A stretch of DNA of 44,757 nt from positions 1 through 44,757 of the forward strand of contig NZ_SMKT01000066.1 in the NCBI RefSeq assembly GCF_004348735.1, given 5' to 3'. The notes under the pieces are model-generated. The model was not told where the DNA came from. It saw only the letters and a program-made list of their open reading frames with translations, and ran no database searches. Origin of the DNA: Actinomadura sp. KC06 (GTDB lineage: Bacteria > Actinomycetota > Actinomycetes > Streptosporangiales > Streptosporangiaceae). A program made the translations under genes and the position numbers. The stretch's first letter is position 1; each line of letters starts with the position of its first letter. This document shows positions 32,229-40,665 of this stretch, one piece after another.

Positions 32229-34787
32229 GTGCACATCGACGCCGCCGAGAGCCTTCCGGTCAGTCGCGCCGTCCCCGCCCTCCGCGCGGCCCTGGACGGC
32301 CACGGCGCGGCGGTGCTGGCGGCGCCGCCCGGCACCGGGAAGACCACGCTCGTCCCGCTGGCCCTCGCCGGGCTCGCGCTCGGCGGCGCCGCACCGGCCG
32401 GGAAGGTGCTGGTCCTGGAGCCGCGCCGGCTCGCCGCCCGCGCCGCAGCCCGCCGCATGGCCTGGCTCCTCGGCGAACGCGTCGGCGGGCAGGTCGGCGT
32501 CATCGTCCGCGGCGAGACGCGTCCCGGCAGCCGCGTCGACCTCGTCACCACCGGGGTCCTCCTGCAGCGGCTCCTAGCGGACCCGTCGAGCGGAGCTCGT
32601 CCGTTGAATGGCGGTGGGTGGGGGCTGGAGGACGGTCCGGAGCTCGACGGCGTCGGCACGGTGATCCTCGACGAATGCCACGAGCGGCACCTGGACGCCG
32701 ACACCGCGCTGGCGTTCCTCCTCGACGTCCGCGCGACGCTCCGTCCCGACCTGCGCCTGGTCGCGGCGTCCGCGACCGCCGACACCGGCCCCTGGGCGCG
32801 CCTGCTGGGCGACGCCCCGGTGGTCGAGACCGAGGCCGCGCTGCACCCCGTGGAGACGGTCTGGGCGCCGCCGCCGCGTCCCGTCCTGCCGCCGCACGGT
32901 ATGCGCGTCGACCCGGCGTTCCTCGCGCACGTCGCCGCCACGGCCCGCCGCGCCCTGGACGAACGCGGCGGCGACGTCCTGTGCTTCCTGCCCGGCGTCG
33001 GCGAGATCGCCCGCGTGGCCGGGCTGCTCGGCGATGTGCGCGCCGACGTCCTGCAGGTCCACGGCCAGGCGCCGCGGTCGGTGCAGGACGCCGTGCTGGC
33101 GCCCGCGTCCCGGCGGCGGATCGTCCTGGCCACGTCCGTCGCCGAGTCGAGCCTCACCGTCCCCGGCGTCCGGACGGTGGTGGACTCCGGCCTCGCCCGC
33201 GAACCCCGCACCGACCACGCCCGCGGGCTCGGCGCGCTCACCACCGTCCGGGCGTCCCGCGCCACCGCCGCCCAGCGCGCGGGCCGCGCCGGACGGGAGG
33301 CCCCCGGCGCGGTCTACCGCTGCTGGACGCAGGCCGAGCACGACCGGCTGCCCGCCCGGCCCCGTCCCGAGATCGAGCTGGCCGACCTCACCGGCTTCGC
33401 GCTCCAGGCCGCCTGCTGGGGCGATCCCGGCGCGTCCGGCCTCGCCCTGCCCGACCCGCCGCCGCGCGCCGCGCTCGACGCCGCCCGCGCCACCCTGGAC
33501 GCGCTGGGCGCCGTGCACGGCGGGCACGTCACCGACCGGGGCCGCCGCCTCGCCCGCGTCGGCCTCCATCCCCGGCTGGCCCGGGCGCTGATCGACGGTG
33601 CGCCCGAGGTCGGCGCGCGGCGCGCCGCCGAGATCGTCGCGCTGCTGTCCGAGCCTCCGCCGCGCTCGTCCGGCGACGACCTCACCGCGGCCTGGCGCGC
33701 CCTCCGCGGCCCCGGCCGCCCGGCCGACGCCCACGCCGCCCGCTGGCGCGACGAGGCCCGCCGCCTGCACAAATCCCTCCCGGACGCGGACGAGTCCCCG
33801 GCGGCCGGGGGAGACGATCACGCGGCGGGTGTCGTGGTGGCGCTGGCGTTCCCGGAGCGGGTCGCGCGGGCGCGGCGGGGGAGCGGATACCTGATGGCGT
33901 CCGGGACGGGCGCCGCGCTCGCCGACGGCTCGGCCCTCGCCGGAGCGCGGGCGGAATGGCTGGCGATCGCGGCGGCCGACCGGCCCGCGGGCGCGGCGTC
34001 GGCGCGCGTCCGGCAGGCCGTCGTGATCGGCGAGGACATCGCGCGGCTCGCCGCCGCGCCGCTCCTGGAGACGGCCGAGGAGGTCGCCTGGCGGGACGGC
34101 GACGTCGTCGCGCGCCGCGTCGAACGGCTCGGCGCGATCGAACTGGACGCGCGCCCCCTGCGCAACCCCGACCCCGAACTGGTCCGGGCGGCGCTTCTGG
34201 ACGGCGTCCGCGCCGAAGGGCTCGGCCTGCTGACCTGGACGCCCGCGGCCCACGCCCTCCGCGACCGGCTCGCCTTCCTCCACGCCGCGCTCGGCGAGCC
34301 GTGGCCCGCGGTCGGCGACGCGGCGCTGCTGGAGCGCGTCCCGGAGTGGCTGGCGGGGGCGCGGCGCCGGGCCGACCTGGGCAGGATCGACGTCGCCGCC
34401 ATGCTGCGCGGTCTCCTGCCGTGGGAGCAGGCGAGCAGGCTGGACGAGTACGCGCCCGAGCGGATCGAGGTCCCGTCCGGGTCCCGGATCCGGGTCGACT
34501 ACGCGCAGGAACGGCCCGTCCTGGCCGTGAAGCTGCAGGAGCTGTTCGGATGGGACGCCGCGCCGCGCCTCGCGGGCGGGCGGGTGCCGCTGGTCGTCCA
34601 CCTGCTGTCCCCGGCCGGACGCCCGGCGGCGGTCACGGCCGACCTCGCGTCCTTCTGGCGCGAGGGCTACAAGGCGGTCCGGGCGGAGCTGCGCGGACGC
34701 TACCCCAGGCATCCGTGGCCCGAAGACCCGGTGCGGGCCGTGCCGACGAAGCGCACCAGCGCGCGCCGCTCTAGCGGGAGTCGATGA
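32229..34787 (+). CDS. hrpB: ATP-dependent helicase HrpB
   Basis: An 852-residue DEAH-type helicase; GTG 32229 (VHIDAAESLPVSRAVPALRA) is the family-like start, although the frame is open to 32094. Walker A is APPGTGKTTLVPLAL (Gly35-Thr40), the DEAH box reads DECHER (148-153), SAT is ASATAD, and motif VI is TAAQRAGRAGREAPG. The HA2 and HrpB C-terminal domains follow, ending EGYKAVRAELRGRYPRHPWPED. Residues 120-137 (SSGARPLNGGGWGLEDGP) have no counterpart where other HrpB proteins go directly from DP to EL before the DEAH strand; this stretch is encoded by the dispersed 51-bp element. The insert lies near the ATP site, so function may be affected. Role: probable RNA helicase. The 3' end overlaps the convergent TetR gene by 17 nt. 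Confidence 0.95.
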   Translation: MHIDAAESLPVSRAVPALRAALDGHGAAVLAAPPGTGKTTLVPLALAGLALGGAAPAGKVLVLEPRRLAARAAARRMAWLLGERVGGQVGVIVRGETRPGSRVDLVTTGVLLQRLLADPSSGARPLNGGGWGLEDGPELDGVGTVILDECHERHLDADTALAFLLDVRATLRPDLRLVAASATADTGPWARLLGDAPVVETEAALHPVETVWAPPPRPVLPPHGMRVDPAFLAHVAATARRALDERGGDVLCFLPGVGEIARVAGLLGDVRADVLQVHGQAPRSVQDAVLAPASRRRIVLATSVAESSLTVPGVRTVVDSGLAREPRTDHARGLGALTTVRASRATAAQRAGRAGREAPGAVYRCWTQAEHDRLPARPRPEIELADLTGFALQAACWGDPGASGLALPDPPPRAALDAARATLDALGAVHGGHVTDRGRRLARVGLHPRLARALIDGAPEVGARRAAEIVALLSEPPPRSSGDDLTAAWRALRGPGRPADAHAARWRDEARRLHKSLPDADESPAAGGDDHAAGVVVALAFPERVARARRGSGYLMASGTGAALADGSALAGARAEWLAIAAADRPAGAASARVRQAVVIGEDIARLAAAPLLETAEEVAWRDGDVVARRVERLGAIELDARPLRNPDPELVRAALLDGVRAEGLGLLTWTPAAHALRDRLAFLHAALGEPWPAVGDAALLERVPEWLAGARRRADLGRIDVAAMLRGLLPWEQASRLDEYAPERIEVPSGSRIRVDYAQERPVLAVKLQELFGWDAAPRLAGGRVPLVVHLLSPAGRPAAVTADLASFWREGYKAVRAELRGRYPRHPWPEDPVRAVPTKRTSARRSSGSR
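32587..32637 (+). repeat. Dispersed 51-bp hairpin element, copy B, in frame in HrpB
   Basis: The hairpin CGAGC-GGA-GCTCG is followed by a 38-nt stretch ending GAGGACGGTC. Compared with copy A (26733-26783) there are nine differences, two of which are the two sides of the same stem pair (G-C in A, A-T in B). The surrounding 54 nt (32586-32639) look like an 18-codon in-frame insertion. Confidence 0.65.
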
Positions 34788-35523
34788 GGACGGCGATGCC
34801 GTCCAGGATGCGCGCGAGCCCGAACTCGAAGGCGCGGCGCGGCGCGACGGCGGAGTTGTACTCCTGGCCCGCGGCGGTGCCGACGCGGGTGCCGATGGGG
34901 TAGTCGGCCTCGTTCACGTAGGTGTCGAGGAAGGGGGCGGTGGCCTCCCACCACTGCGCGTCGCTGATGCCGCTGCGGCGCTCGGCCTCGGCGGCGCTGA
35001 CCGACACGCGGGCGGCGCTCTCGGCGAAGCCGGTGATGAGCGCGGCCACCGAGTCCATCTCCAGGTCGGTGAGGCCGACGCCGTCCACGGCCCGCAGCTC
35101 GTACTCGTACTTGCCGATCGTGTTCGGCCCCATCGGCGGCCGGACCACCGTGATCTGCAGCAGCCACGGATGGCGGTGGAACATGGCCCAGTTCTCGCGG
35201 GCGATGTGCTCCAGCCGTTCCCGCCAGGTGTCCTGGACGGGCGGCGTCAGCTCGCCGAACGCGCGGTCGAGCATGACGTCGATCAGCTCGGCCTTGCCCG
35301 GCACGTAGGTGTAGATCGACATGGGGGAGACGCCGAGCTCGTCGGCGATGCGGCGGATGGACAGGGCGTCCAGGCCGTCGGCGTCGGCCACCTCGATCGC
35401 GGTCCGGACGATCTGCTCGGCGGTCAGCCGCGGCTTCGGGCCGCGCTTCGGCCGCTCCCGCACGCCCCACAGGAGTTCCAGGCTGCGCCTGGGGTCGCCG
35501 CCCCCGCTGTACTCGGTCGTCAC
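34771..35523 (-). CDS. TetR-family repressor
   Basis: A 250-residue protein; GTG 35523 follows GAGAGGA at 9 nt. After a leader (ERPKRGPKPRLTAEQIVRTA), the helix-turn-helix is LSIRRIADELGVSPMSIYTY, then VPGKAELIDVML, as in TetR_C_1-type regulators beside DrrAB exporters. The C-terminal ligand domain (about 110-245) is helical and ends FEFGLARILDGIAVLI. It faces the ABC transporter operon, with two matching palindromes between the genes, so it almost certainly represses both itself and the exporter until a drug or metabolite binds. Confidence 0.9.
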   Translation of the reverse strand: MTTEYSGGGDPRRSLELLWGVRERPKRGPKPRLTAEQIVRTAIEVADADGLDALSIRRIADELGVSPMSIYTYVPGKAELIDVMLDRAFGELTPPVQDTWRERLEHIARENWAMFHRHPWLLQITVVRPPMGPNTIGKYEYELRAVDGVGLTDLEMDSVAALITGFAESAARVSVSAAEAERRSGISDAQWWEATAPFLDTYVNEADYPIGTRVGTAAGQEYNSAVAPRRAFEFGLARILDGIAVLIDSR

Positions 35524-35552
35524 ATCGGCGATCCTCTCAGGGATGAAACTCT

Positions 35553-35600
35553 GTACGACGTACGTTATATTGTCCGCGATGCTAAGTCCGTACTGCGTAC
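35553..35600. promoter_or_regulatory. Twin TetR operators in the divergent promoter
   Basis: GTACGACGTAC (35553-35563) and GTACTGCGTAC (35590-35600) share GTACNNCGTAC symmetry, with centres 37 bp apart. The AT-rich TTATATTG between them is the probable shared promoter core. The second site ends 17 nt before the ATPase start codon. Confidence 0.65.
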
Positions 35601-35617
35601 ATAGTTTTGGAGGACGC

Positions 35618-36613
35618 GTGGCGGAACCACGGTTCGCGGTCGTCGCCGAAGGGCTGCGCAAGCGCTACGGCGACCCCCGCAAGAACGGCACGGAGGCCCT
35701 GGCCGGGCTCGATCTGCGCGTGCCCGCGGGCACCGTGCACGGGCTGCTCGGCCCCAACGGCGCGGGAAAGACGACCGCCGTCCGCGTGCTGGCCACGCTG
35801 GCCAGGCCGGACGGCGGCACGGCCCGCGTCGCCGGGCACGACGTCGTCCGCGCGCCCGCCGAGGTGCGGACCAGGATCGGGCTCGTCGGGCAGCACGCGG
35901 CGGTCGACGAGGTGCTCGGCGGGCGCCAGAACCTCGTCATGTTCGGCCGCCTCTACCACCTCGGCGCGAAGGAGGCGCGGCGGCGGGCGGACGAGCTGCT
36001 GGAGCGGTTCCGGCTGACCGGCGCCGCCGCCAAGCCCGCGAGCGAGTACTCCGGCGGCATGCGGCGCCGCCTCGATCTGGCCGCGTCCATGATCCTCGCG
36101 CCGCCGGTGCTGTTCCTGGACGAGCCCACCACCGGCCTGGACCCGCGCAGCCGGAACGAGGTGTGGGACGCGATCCGCACCCTCGTCGGCGGCGGCACGA
36201 CCGTCCTGCTCACCACCCAGTACCTGGAGGAGGCCGACCGGCTCGCGGACGGCGTCTCGGTGATCGACCACGGCCGCGTCATCGCCGAGGGCGCCCCGGA
36301 CGCCCTCAAGGCGCGCCTCGGCGGCGACCGCATCGAGGTCGTCCTGGACGACCCCGCGTCGCTCACCGCGGCCGCCGAGATCATCGGGCGGGTCGCGTCC
36401 GGCGAGGTCGACGTCGACACCGAGGCCCTGCGCGTCGGCGCCCCCGTCACCGGACGAGCGGCCGTTCTGACCGAGGCCGTCCGGACCCTGGACGACGCGG
36501 GCCTGCGCGTCGCCGACATCGGCCTCCGCCGCCCCACCCTGGACGAGGTGTTCTTGCACCTCACCGGCGGCACCGAGAACACCGAAGACAAGGACGAGGA
36601 GGTGCGCTCGTGA
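35618..36613 (+). CDS. DrrA-like ABC exporter ATPase
   Basis: A 331-residue ATPase; GTG 35618 follows TTGGAGGA. Walker A GPNGAGKTTAV, the Q-loop region LVGQHAAVDEVLGGRQNLVM, the signature YSGGMRRRLDLAASM, Walker B VLFLDEPTTGLDP and the H-loop region (TTQYLEEADRLAD, Gln in place of the usual His as in daunorubicin-type DrrA) are all present. The DrrA-type C-terminal domain closes with RRPTLDEVFLHLTGG. It drives export of a lipophilic drug or lipid with the overlapping permease. It is repressed by the divergent TetR. Confidence 0.93.
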   Translation: MAEPRFAVVAEGLRKRYGDPRKNGTEALAGLDLRVPAGTVHGLLGPNGAGKTTAVRVLATLARPDGGTARVAGHDVVRAPAEVRTRIGLVGQHAAVDEVLGGRQNLVMFGRLYHLGAKEARRRADELLERFRLTGAAAKPASEYSGGMRRRLDLAASMILAPPVLFLDEPTTGLDPRSRNEVWDAIRTLVGGGTTVLLTTQYLEEADRLADGVSVIDHGRVIAEGAPDALKARLGGDRIEVVLDDPASLTAAAEIIGRVASGEVDVDTEALRVGAPVTGRAAVLTEAVRTLDDAGLRVADIGLRRPTLDEVFLHLTGGTENTEDKDEEVRS

Positions 36614-37395
36614 GCGTCCAGACGCTGCGCTGGGCCGTCGCAGACGGCCGTGTCCTGACCGGGCGGGCCCTCGCGCACTGGGCGCGGCGGCCCGGCGAGG
36701 TCGCGATGGCGCTGCTGTTCCCCGTGATGGTCGTGCTGATGATGGGCTACCTGTTCGGCGGCCAGATGGACGTGCCTGGCGGCGGGAACTACCGGGAGTT
36801 CATCGTCCCCGGCATGTTCGCGCTGACGATGGCGTTCGGCGTGGAGACGACGTTCACCGCGATCGCCGGTGACGCCGCCAAGGGGGTGGCCGACCGGTTC
36901 CGGGCGATGCCGATGTCCTCGTCCGCCGTCGTCGTGGGCCGCGCCGCCGCCGACATGCTGCATTCCGTCGTCGCGCTGGCCGTGATGGCGGTGTGCGGCG
37001 TCCTGATCGGCTGGCGCGTCCACGACGGCGCCGCCAAGGCCCTCGCCGGGCTCGGGCTCCTGCGGTTCTCGCTGATCTGGCTCGGCATCTACCTGGGCCT
37101 GATGGCGAAGGGGCCGGAGTCGGTCGCGGCCGTCCAGGTGCTGGTGTGGCCGATCGGGTTCCTGTCCAGCGCGCTGGTCGCGCCCAGCACCATGCCGGGC
37201 TGGCTCGGCGCGATCGCCGAATGGAACCCGATGTCGGCGACCGTGACGGCGTGCCGGGAGCTGTTCGGCGACCCCGTGTCCGGCGGGTCGTGGGCGGCGC
37301 AGCACAGCGTCCTGATGGCGGTGGTGTGGCCGCTGGCGATCGCCGCGGTGTTCGCCCCGCTGTCGGTCCGCCGCTACCGCGCCCTCGGCCGTTAG
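36610..37395 (+). CDS. DrrB-like ABC-2 permease
   Basis: A 261-residue ABC-2 membrane subunit whose GTG (36610) overlaps the ATPase stop in GTGA. It has six predicted helices. Family segments are RPGEVAMALLFPVMVVLMMG, YREFIVPGMFALTMAFGVET, GVADRFRAMPMSSSAVVVGR and the C-terminal WNPMSATVTACRELFGDP. With the preceding ATPase it makes a two-subunit exporter of the daunorubicin-resistance type. The stop is shared tail to tail with the next gene on the other strand. Confidence 0.93.
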   Translation: MSVQTLRWAVADGRVLTGRALAHWARRPGEVAMALLFPVMVVLMMGYLFGGQMDVPGGGNYREFIVPGMFALTMAFGVETTFTAIAGDAAKGVADRFRAMPMSSSAVVVGRAAADMLHSVVALAVMAVCGVLIGWRVHDGAAKALAGLGLLRFSLIWLGIYLGLMAKGPESVAAVQVLVWPIGFLSSALVAPSTMPGWLGAIAEWNPMSATVTACRELFGDPVSGGSWAAQHSVLMAVVWPLAIAAVFAPLSVRRYRALGR

Positions 37396-38096
37396 GGCAG
37401 CAGGGCGGCGCGGTGGCGTGCGAGCGCCATGGCCGGATAGCACGCCTCGGGCAGGGGCTCCGCGTGGTCGAGCGCGGCGCGGAGCCTCGGTCCCACGGCC
37501 GCCGGATCGTAAGGCTGGACGACGCACAGCTCCGCCTGCATCGCCTGCCGCGCCGCCGCCATCAGCGCCGGGACGTCCCCGACGATGACGACCTCGGACG
37601 GCGCGTCGCCGTGCCCGAGCCGCACGGCCGTCGCGTGCAGGCCCCGGGTACCGGCGTCCTCGTAGCGGAACTCGCAGACGAGACGGTCGCCGTCCAGCGG
37701 GCCCTCCTGGATGAGCCACACCTGGCCGGGGACGACGCGTCCGAGCGACCCCTCCCACGGCGCCGCCGGGACGTCGCCGAGCCCGCCGGCCGCCCGGCCC
37801 GCCGCCCTGCGTCCCGCCACGGGGCCGATCGCGGCGAGGGCCCGAAGGAACGCCCGTGCCCCCGGCGTCGCGGCGGCGCGCAGGCAGGTGATCAGGTCGC
37901 CGAGCGCGGCGCGCAGGCCCTGCGCGTGCGGGGCCGCGGCCTCCAGGGCGCCGAGCCGCGCGGACGCCCACGCCTCCGCCTCCAGCGGGCCGGGCAGCGC
38001 CGGGAGCGCGTCCGCCTCCCGGACGAACGCCGCGTACACCTCGCGCAGGCCCGGCAGCATCAGCTCCGGACCCGATGACGGCCGGGTCGCACTCAT
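37392..38096 (-). CDS. Hypothetical protein
   Basis: A 234-residue soluble protein starting at ATG 38096. The N-terminal half is Ala/Leu-rich and helical (LREVYAAFVREADALPALPG, LRAALGDLITCLRAAATPG). The second half alternates strands and helices (GQVWLIQEGPLDGDRLVCEF, PSEVVIVGDVPALMAAARQA). There is no signal peptide, membrane segment or catalytic motif, and I did not recognise the family. It is 80 nt downstream of the anti-sigma gene on the same strand and may be the last gene of that operon. Confidence 0.7.
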   Translation of the reverse strand: MSATRPSSGPELMLPGLREVYAAFVREADALPALPGPLEAEAWASARLGALEAAAPHAQGLRAALGDLITCLRAAATPGARAFLRALAAIGPVAGRRAAGRAAGGLGDVPAAPWEGSLGRVVPGQVWLIQEGPLDGDRLVCEFRYEDAGTRGLHATAVRLGHGDAPSEVVIVGDVPALMAAARQAMQAELCVVQPYDPAAVGPRLRAALDHAEPLPEACYPAMALARHRAALLP

Positions 38097-38176
38097 CGTC
38101 CCAGCGTAGGAGACATGCGGGAGCGGCACGTCCCCGCGGCCGGTGCGGCCGGACCGCGAGAACGCGCCGCAGGCCC

Positions 38177-38914
38177 CTAGGCCGGGACGGTCAGCAGGGT
38201 GCGGGCCGCGCCCCGCCCGGTGGTGCGGACCTCGAACCGGCTGATCTCCCCGGGCCGCAGCGCGGTCCCGCCCTGCAGCGCGAGCCGCGGCTGCGCGGAC
38301 CCCGGCAGCCCGTACCCCGCCGCCGGGACGGCCCAGCCCGCCACCGTGTGGGCGCGGCCCGCGCGGTCCACGGCGACCAGCTCGCACTCCAGCGGGCCGC
38401 GGACCTTGCTCAGCTCCAGCCCGATCCGGCTGCCCCACGCCTTGTCCTGCAGTGCGACCGTCCCGGTGACGCCGGATCCGGTCTCGGTGGCCGTCATGCG
38501 CCGCCCGTCCCGCATCAGCGCGGCCGTCCCGCCGTCCGGATCGGACGCCGCCGTCCCGCCGCGGTCGGCGCCCAGCGTGTACCCGGTGCCGAGCGCGCCG
38601 CCGAGCAGCACGACGCCGGCGGCGGCCGCGGCCAGCGCCCGCGTCGAGCGGTGCCGCCGCTCCCGGCGGATCCGGTGCCGCAGCAGGTCGGACACCACGG
38701 CGGGCTCGGGCGGCGGCGGCGCGGCCGGGGCGTCGGCCGGTTCGGCGATGGGGCCGATGCCGTCCAGCGTCTCCGCGATGCCGCGCAGCTCGCCCAGCTC
38801 CACCTGGCAGGCGACGCACCCCGACAGGTGGGCCTCGAACGCCCGCCGGTCCGGTTCCTCCAGGAGGCCGAGGGCGTAGGCGCCGACGTCGATGTGCAGC
38901 ATGTCCGCGCTCAT
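38177..38914 (-). CDS. Zinc anti-sigma factor, membrane anchored (RslA/RskA-like)
   Basis: A 245-residue protein whose ATG overlaps the sigma-factor stop by 4 nt. The N-terminal ZAS domain has His/Cys ligands in LHIDVGAYALGL and HLSGCVACQVELGEL (HxxxCxxC). One membrane helix (ALAAAAAGVVLLGGALGTGY, about 92-111) separates it from an extracytoplasmic domain of about 130 residues, which ends in SRFEVRTTGRGAARTLLTV, as in RskA-like proteins. It would hold the partner sigma factor inactive until proteolysis or zinc oxidation releases it. Confidence 0.9.
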   Translation of the reverse strand: MSADMLHIDVGAYALGLLEEPDRRAFEAHLSGCVACQVELGELRGIAETLDGIGPIAEPADAPAAPPPPEPAVVSDLLRHRIRRERRHRSTRALAAAAAGVVLLGGALGTGYTLGADRGGTAASDPDGGTAALMRDGRRMTATETGSGVTGTVALQDKAWGSRIGLELSKVRGPLECELVAVDRAGRAHTVAGWAVPAAGYGLPGSAQPRLALQGGTALRPGEISRFEVRTTGRGAARTLLTVPA

Positions 38915-39513
38915 GGCGTCACGCCCCTTTCCTCCAGGGCGACGCGCAGTGCCCTGAGCGCGTAGTAGACCCGGGACTTCACCGTGCCCACGGGGATGCC
39001 GAGCTGCTTGGCGGCCTCGTTCACCGAGCGGTCCCGGAAGAAGGTCTCGTTGAGGATCTCGCGGTGGGCCGGGGACAGCGCGAGGAGTGCTTCGGACACG
39101 ACGACGGAGCGCAGCAGATCCTCCAACCCGTCGGGGACGCGCATGTTCTCCAGCGGGCCCTCGCCCGCCTCCTGCGGCCGGGCGTTCTTGCGCCGCTGGT
39201 CGTCGATGACGATCCGGCGGGCGACCGTCGCCAGCCACGGCAGCAGCGAGGTCGCGTTCTCGTCGAGCTGGTGCGCGCTGCGCCAGGCGCGGATCATGGT
39301 CTCCTGCACGACGTCCTCGGCCCAGTGCCGGTCGCCGCCGGTCAGGCGCAGCACGAACGACAGCAGCGGGCGCCCGTACACGCGGTACAGCTCGGTCACG
39401 ATCACCTGGTCGTCCACGGCGCCCGCGGGCTGCGGGCCGCGGAACCAGCTCCACGGGCCGGCGGCTGGACGTTCTCGCGGGGCCGACACGGCGGTCGGTG
39501 ATCTGTGGGCCAT
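38911..39513 (-). CDS. ECF sigma factor (SigL/SigK-like)
   Basis: A 200-residue sigma factor starting at ATG 39513. Region 2 is YGRPLLSFVLRLTGGDRHWA, then EDVVQETMIRAWR; region 4 is LSPAHREILNETFFRDRSVN, then EAAKQLGIPVGTVKSRVYYA. The first 30 residues are a Pro-rich extension. It forms an operon with its zinc anti-sigma. The 267-bp upstream region (39514-39780) holds its promoter; I found no firm ECF-type GGAAC/CGTC pair at ideal spacing there. Confidence 0.93.
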   Translation of the reverse strand: MAHRSPTAVSAPRERPAAGPWSWFRGPQPAGAVDDQVIVTELYRVYGRPLLSFVLRLTGGDRHWAEDVVQETMIRAWRSAHQLDENATSLLPWLATVARRIVIDDQRRKNARPQEAGEGPLENMRVPDGLEDLLRSVVVSEALLALSPAHREILNETFFRDRSVNEAAKQLGIPVGTVKSRVYYALRALRVALEERGVTP

Positions 39514-39780
39514 CGGGGGTCTCCGGCTGAAGCGGGGGCGGACGGCGCGGTGACCGTGAGCCAGGTGTCACGTCGGGAGGCAGTACGCGCCCCGGGTCGC
39601 CGGAGGTTCAACCGGGCCGCTTCCGTGGCGGATTTTCCAGCGGGCCCCTAGCCGGTTCGACACCTTTTCCTTACCCCCGGCGCGGACGGCCCGCGGGCCG
39701 CGTCCTAGTTCCGAAAGCCGGCAGGGACCACGCCGCGCCGGTCCCCGGAAGGGCAACGCTCACTCCACGCATTGGAGCGA

Positions 39781-40566
39781 ATGCGGGCATCGGGCCCATT
39801 TGCCCAGCTAAGGACCGAGGGGCGGATCGGCATAGTGAAAGGGAACGGCAACACACGACTGAGCTACCGCCTTCTGATGGCGGTGGACATCCAGGGGTAC
39901 AGCAAGCGCGACACCCGCGAGCAGCTGCTCGCGCAGCGCGACCTGTGCGAGGCGCTCGACCGCGCCGCGCACGGGGCCGGCCTCGACCGCGGCCACTGGG
40001 AGAAGCAGGTCGGCGGGGACGGCGAGCTCGCCACGCTGCCGGACGGGACCGACCCCGCCATGGTGGCCGGCGAGTTCGTCATCGGCCTCGCCGAGGCGCT
40101 GCGCGACCTCAACCGCGAGGCGCGCGGTGGCGCCGCCGGGGAGGCTGGCGGGCACCGGCTGCGGGTGCGGCTCTCGCTGCACCACGGCACGCTGACGGCC
40201 GGGCCGTTCGGGCCCGCCGGCGACGCGCCGATCGTCGTCCAGCGGCTGCTGGACGCCGCGCCGCTGCGCCGGCTGCTGGTCGACGACGCGGACCGCGACC
40301 TCGCCTACGTCGTCTCGGACTCGCTGTTCGAGGACGTCGTGCGGACCGGGTTCTGCGCGCTGCCGCCGGAGGCGTTCCAGCCGATCAAGGTGACCGCGAA
40401 GGGCGCGACCTTCCGCGGCCACATCATGACCGGCCGCGCCGTCCGCCGGAACGGCTTGCCGGACGACCGGGGCGGCGAGGACGGGGGCGAGCGGGGCGGC
40501 CCGCCGGGCGACCGGCCGGCCCCGGACGCCCGCGTCCTCGACTTCCCGGCCCTCGCCGTCCGATAG
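39781..40566 (+). CDS. Class III nucleotide-cyclase-like protein, probably degenerate
   Basis: About 261 residues from ATG 39781, which has GGAG 4 nt upstream; GTG 39835 (VKGNGNTRLSYRLLMAVDIQ) is an alternative. YRLLMAVDIQGYSKRDT and HWEKQVGGDGELATLPDG resemble the two metal-binding strands of class III cyclases (FxDIxGF and GDG), with both Asp present. RVRLSLHHGTLTAG and APIVVQRLLDAAPLRRLL follow the fold. Later substrate-defining residues are not evident, so a catalytic or a signalling/binding role are both possible. Related stand-alone proteins are common in actinomycetes. The C-terminal 50 residues are a disordered Asp/Gly/Pro-rich tail. Confidence 0.65.
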   Translation: MRASGPFAQLRTEGRIGIVKGNGNTRLSYRLLMAVDIQGYSKRDTREQLLAQRDLCEALDRAAHGAGLDRGHWEKQVGGDGELATLPDGTDPAMVAGEFVIGLAEALRDLNREARGGAAGEAGGHRLRVRLSLHHGTLTAGPFGPAGDAPIVVQRLLDAAPLRRLLVDDADRDLAYVVSDSLFEDVVRTGFCALPPEAFQPIKVTAKGATFRGHIMTGRAVRRNGLPDDRGGEDGGERGGPPGDRPAPDARVLDFPALAVR

Positions 40567-40665
40567 TCCGGCAAGCCGTTCCCGCCCGGTGGCGCCGGGC
40601 GGGAAGCGATCGGGGCGGGGCGCGGTTGACGCCTGGAAACCGGACTTCTGCGGAGGCGGACGACG

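Noticed and set aside
32574..34712. A 712-codon minus-strand frame opposite hrpB
   Set aside because: Antisense shadow: the plus strand carries all helicase motifs in order.
39600..39720. ECF-type promoter (GGAAC with CGTC) for autoregulation of the sigma operon
   Set aside because: GGAAC and CGTC are present on the minus strand, but the spacing is about 19 nt, longer than usual, and the region is too GC-rich for the match to mean much.
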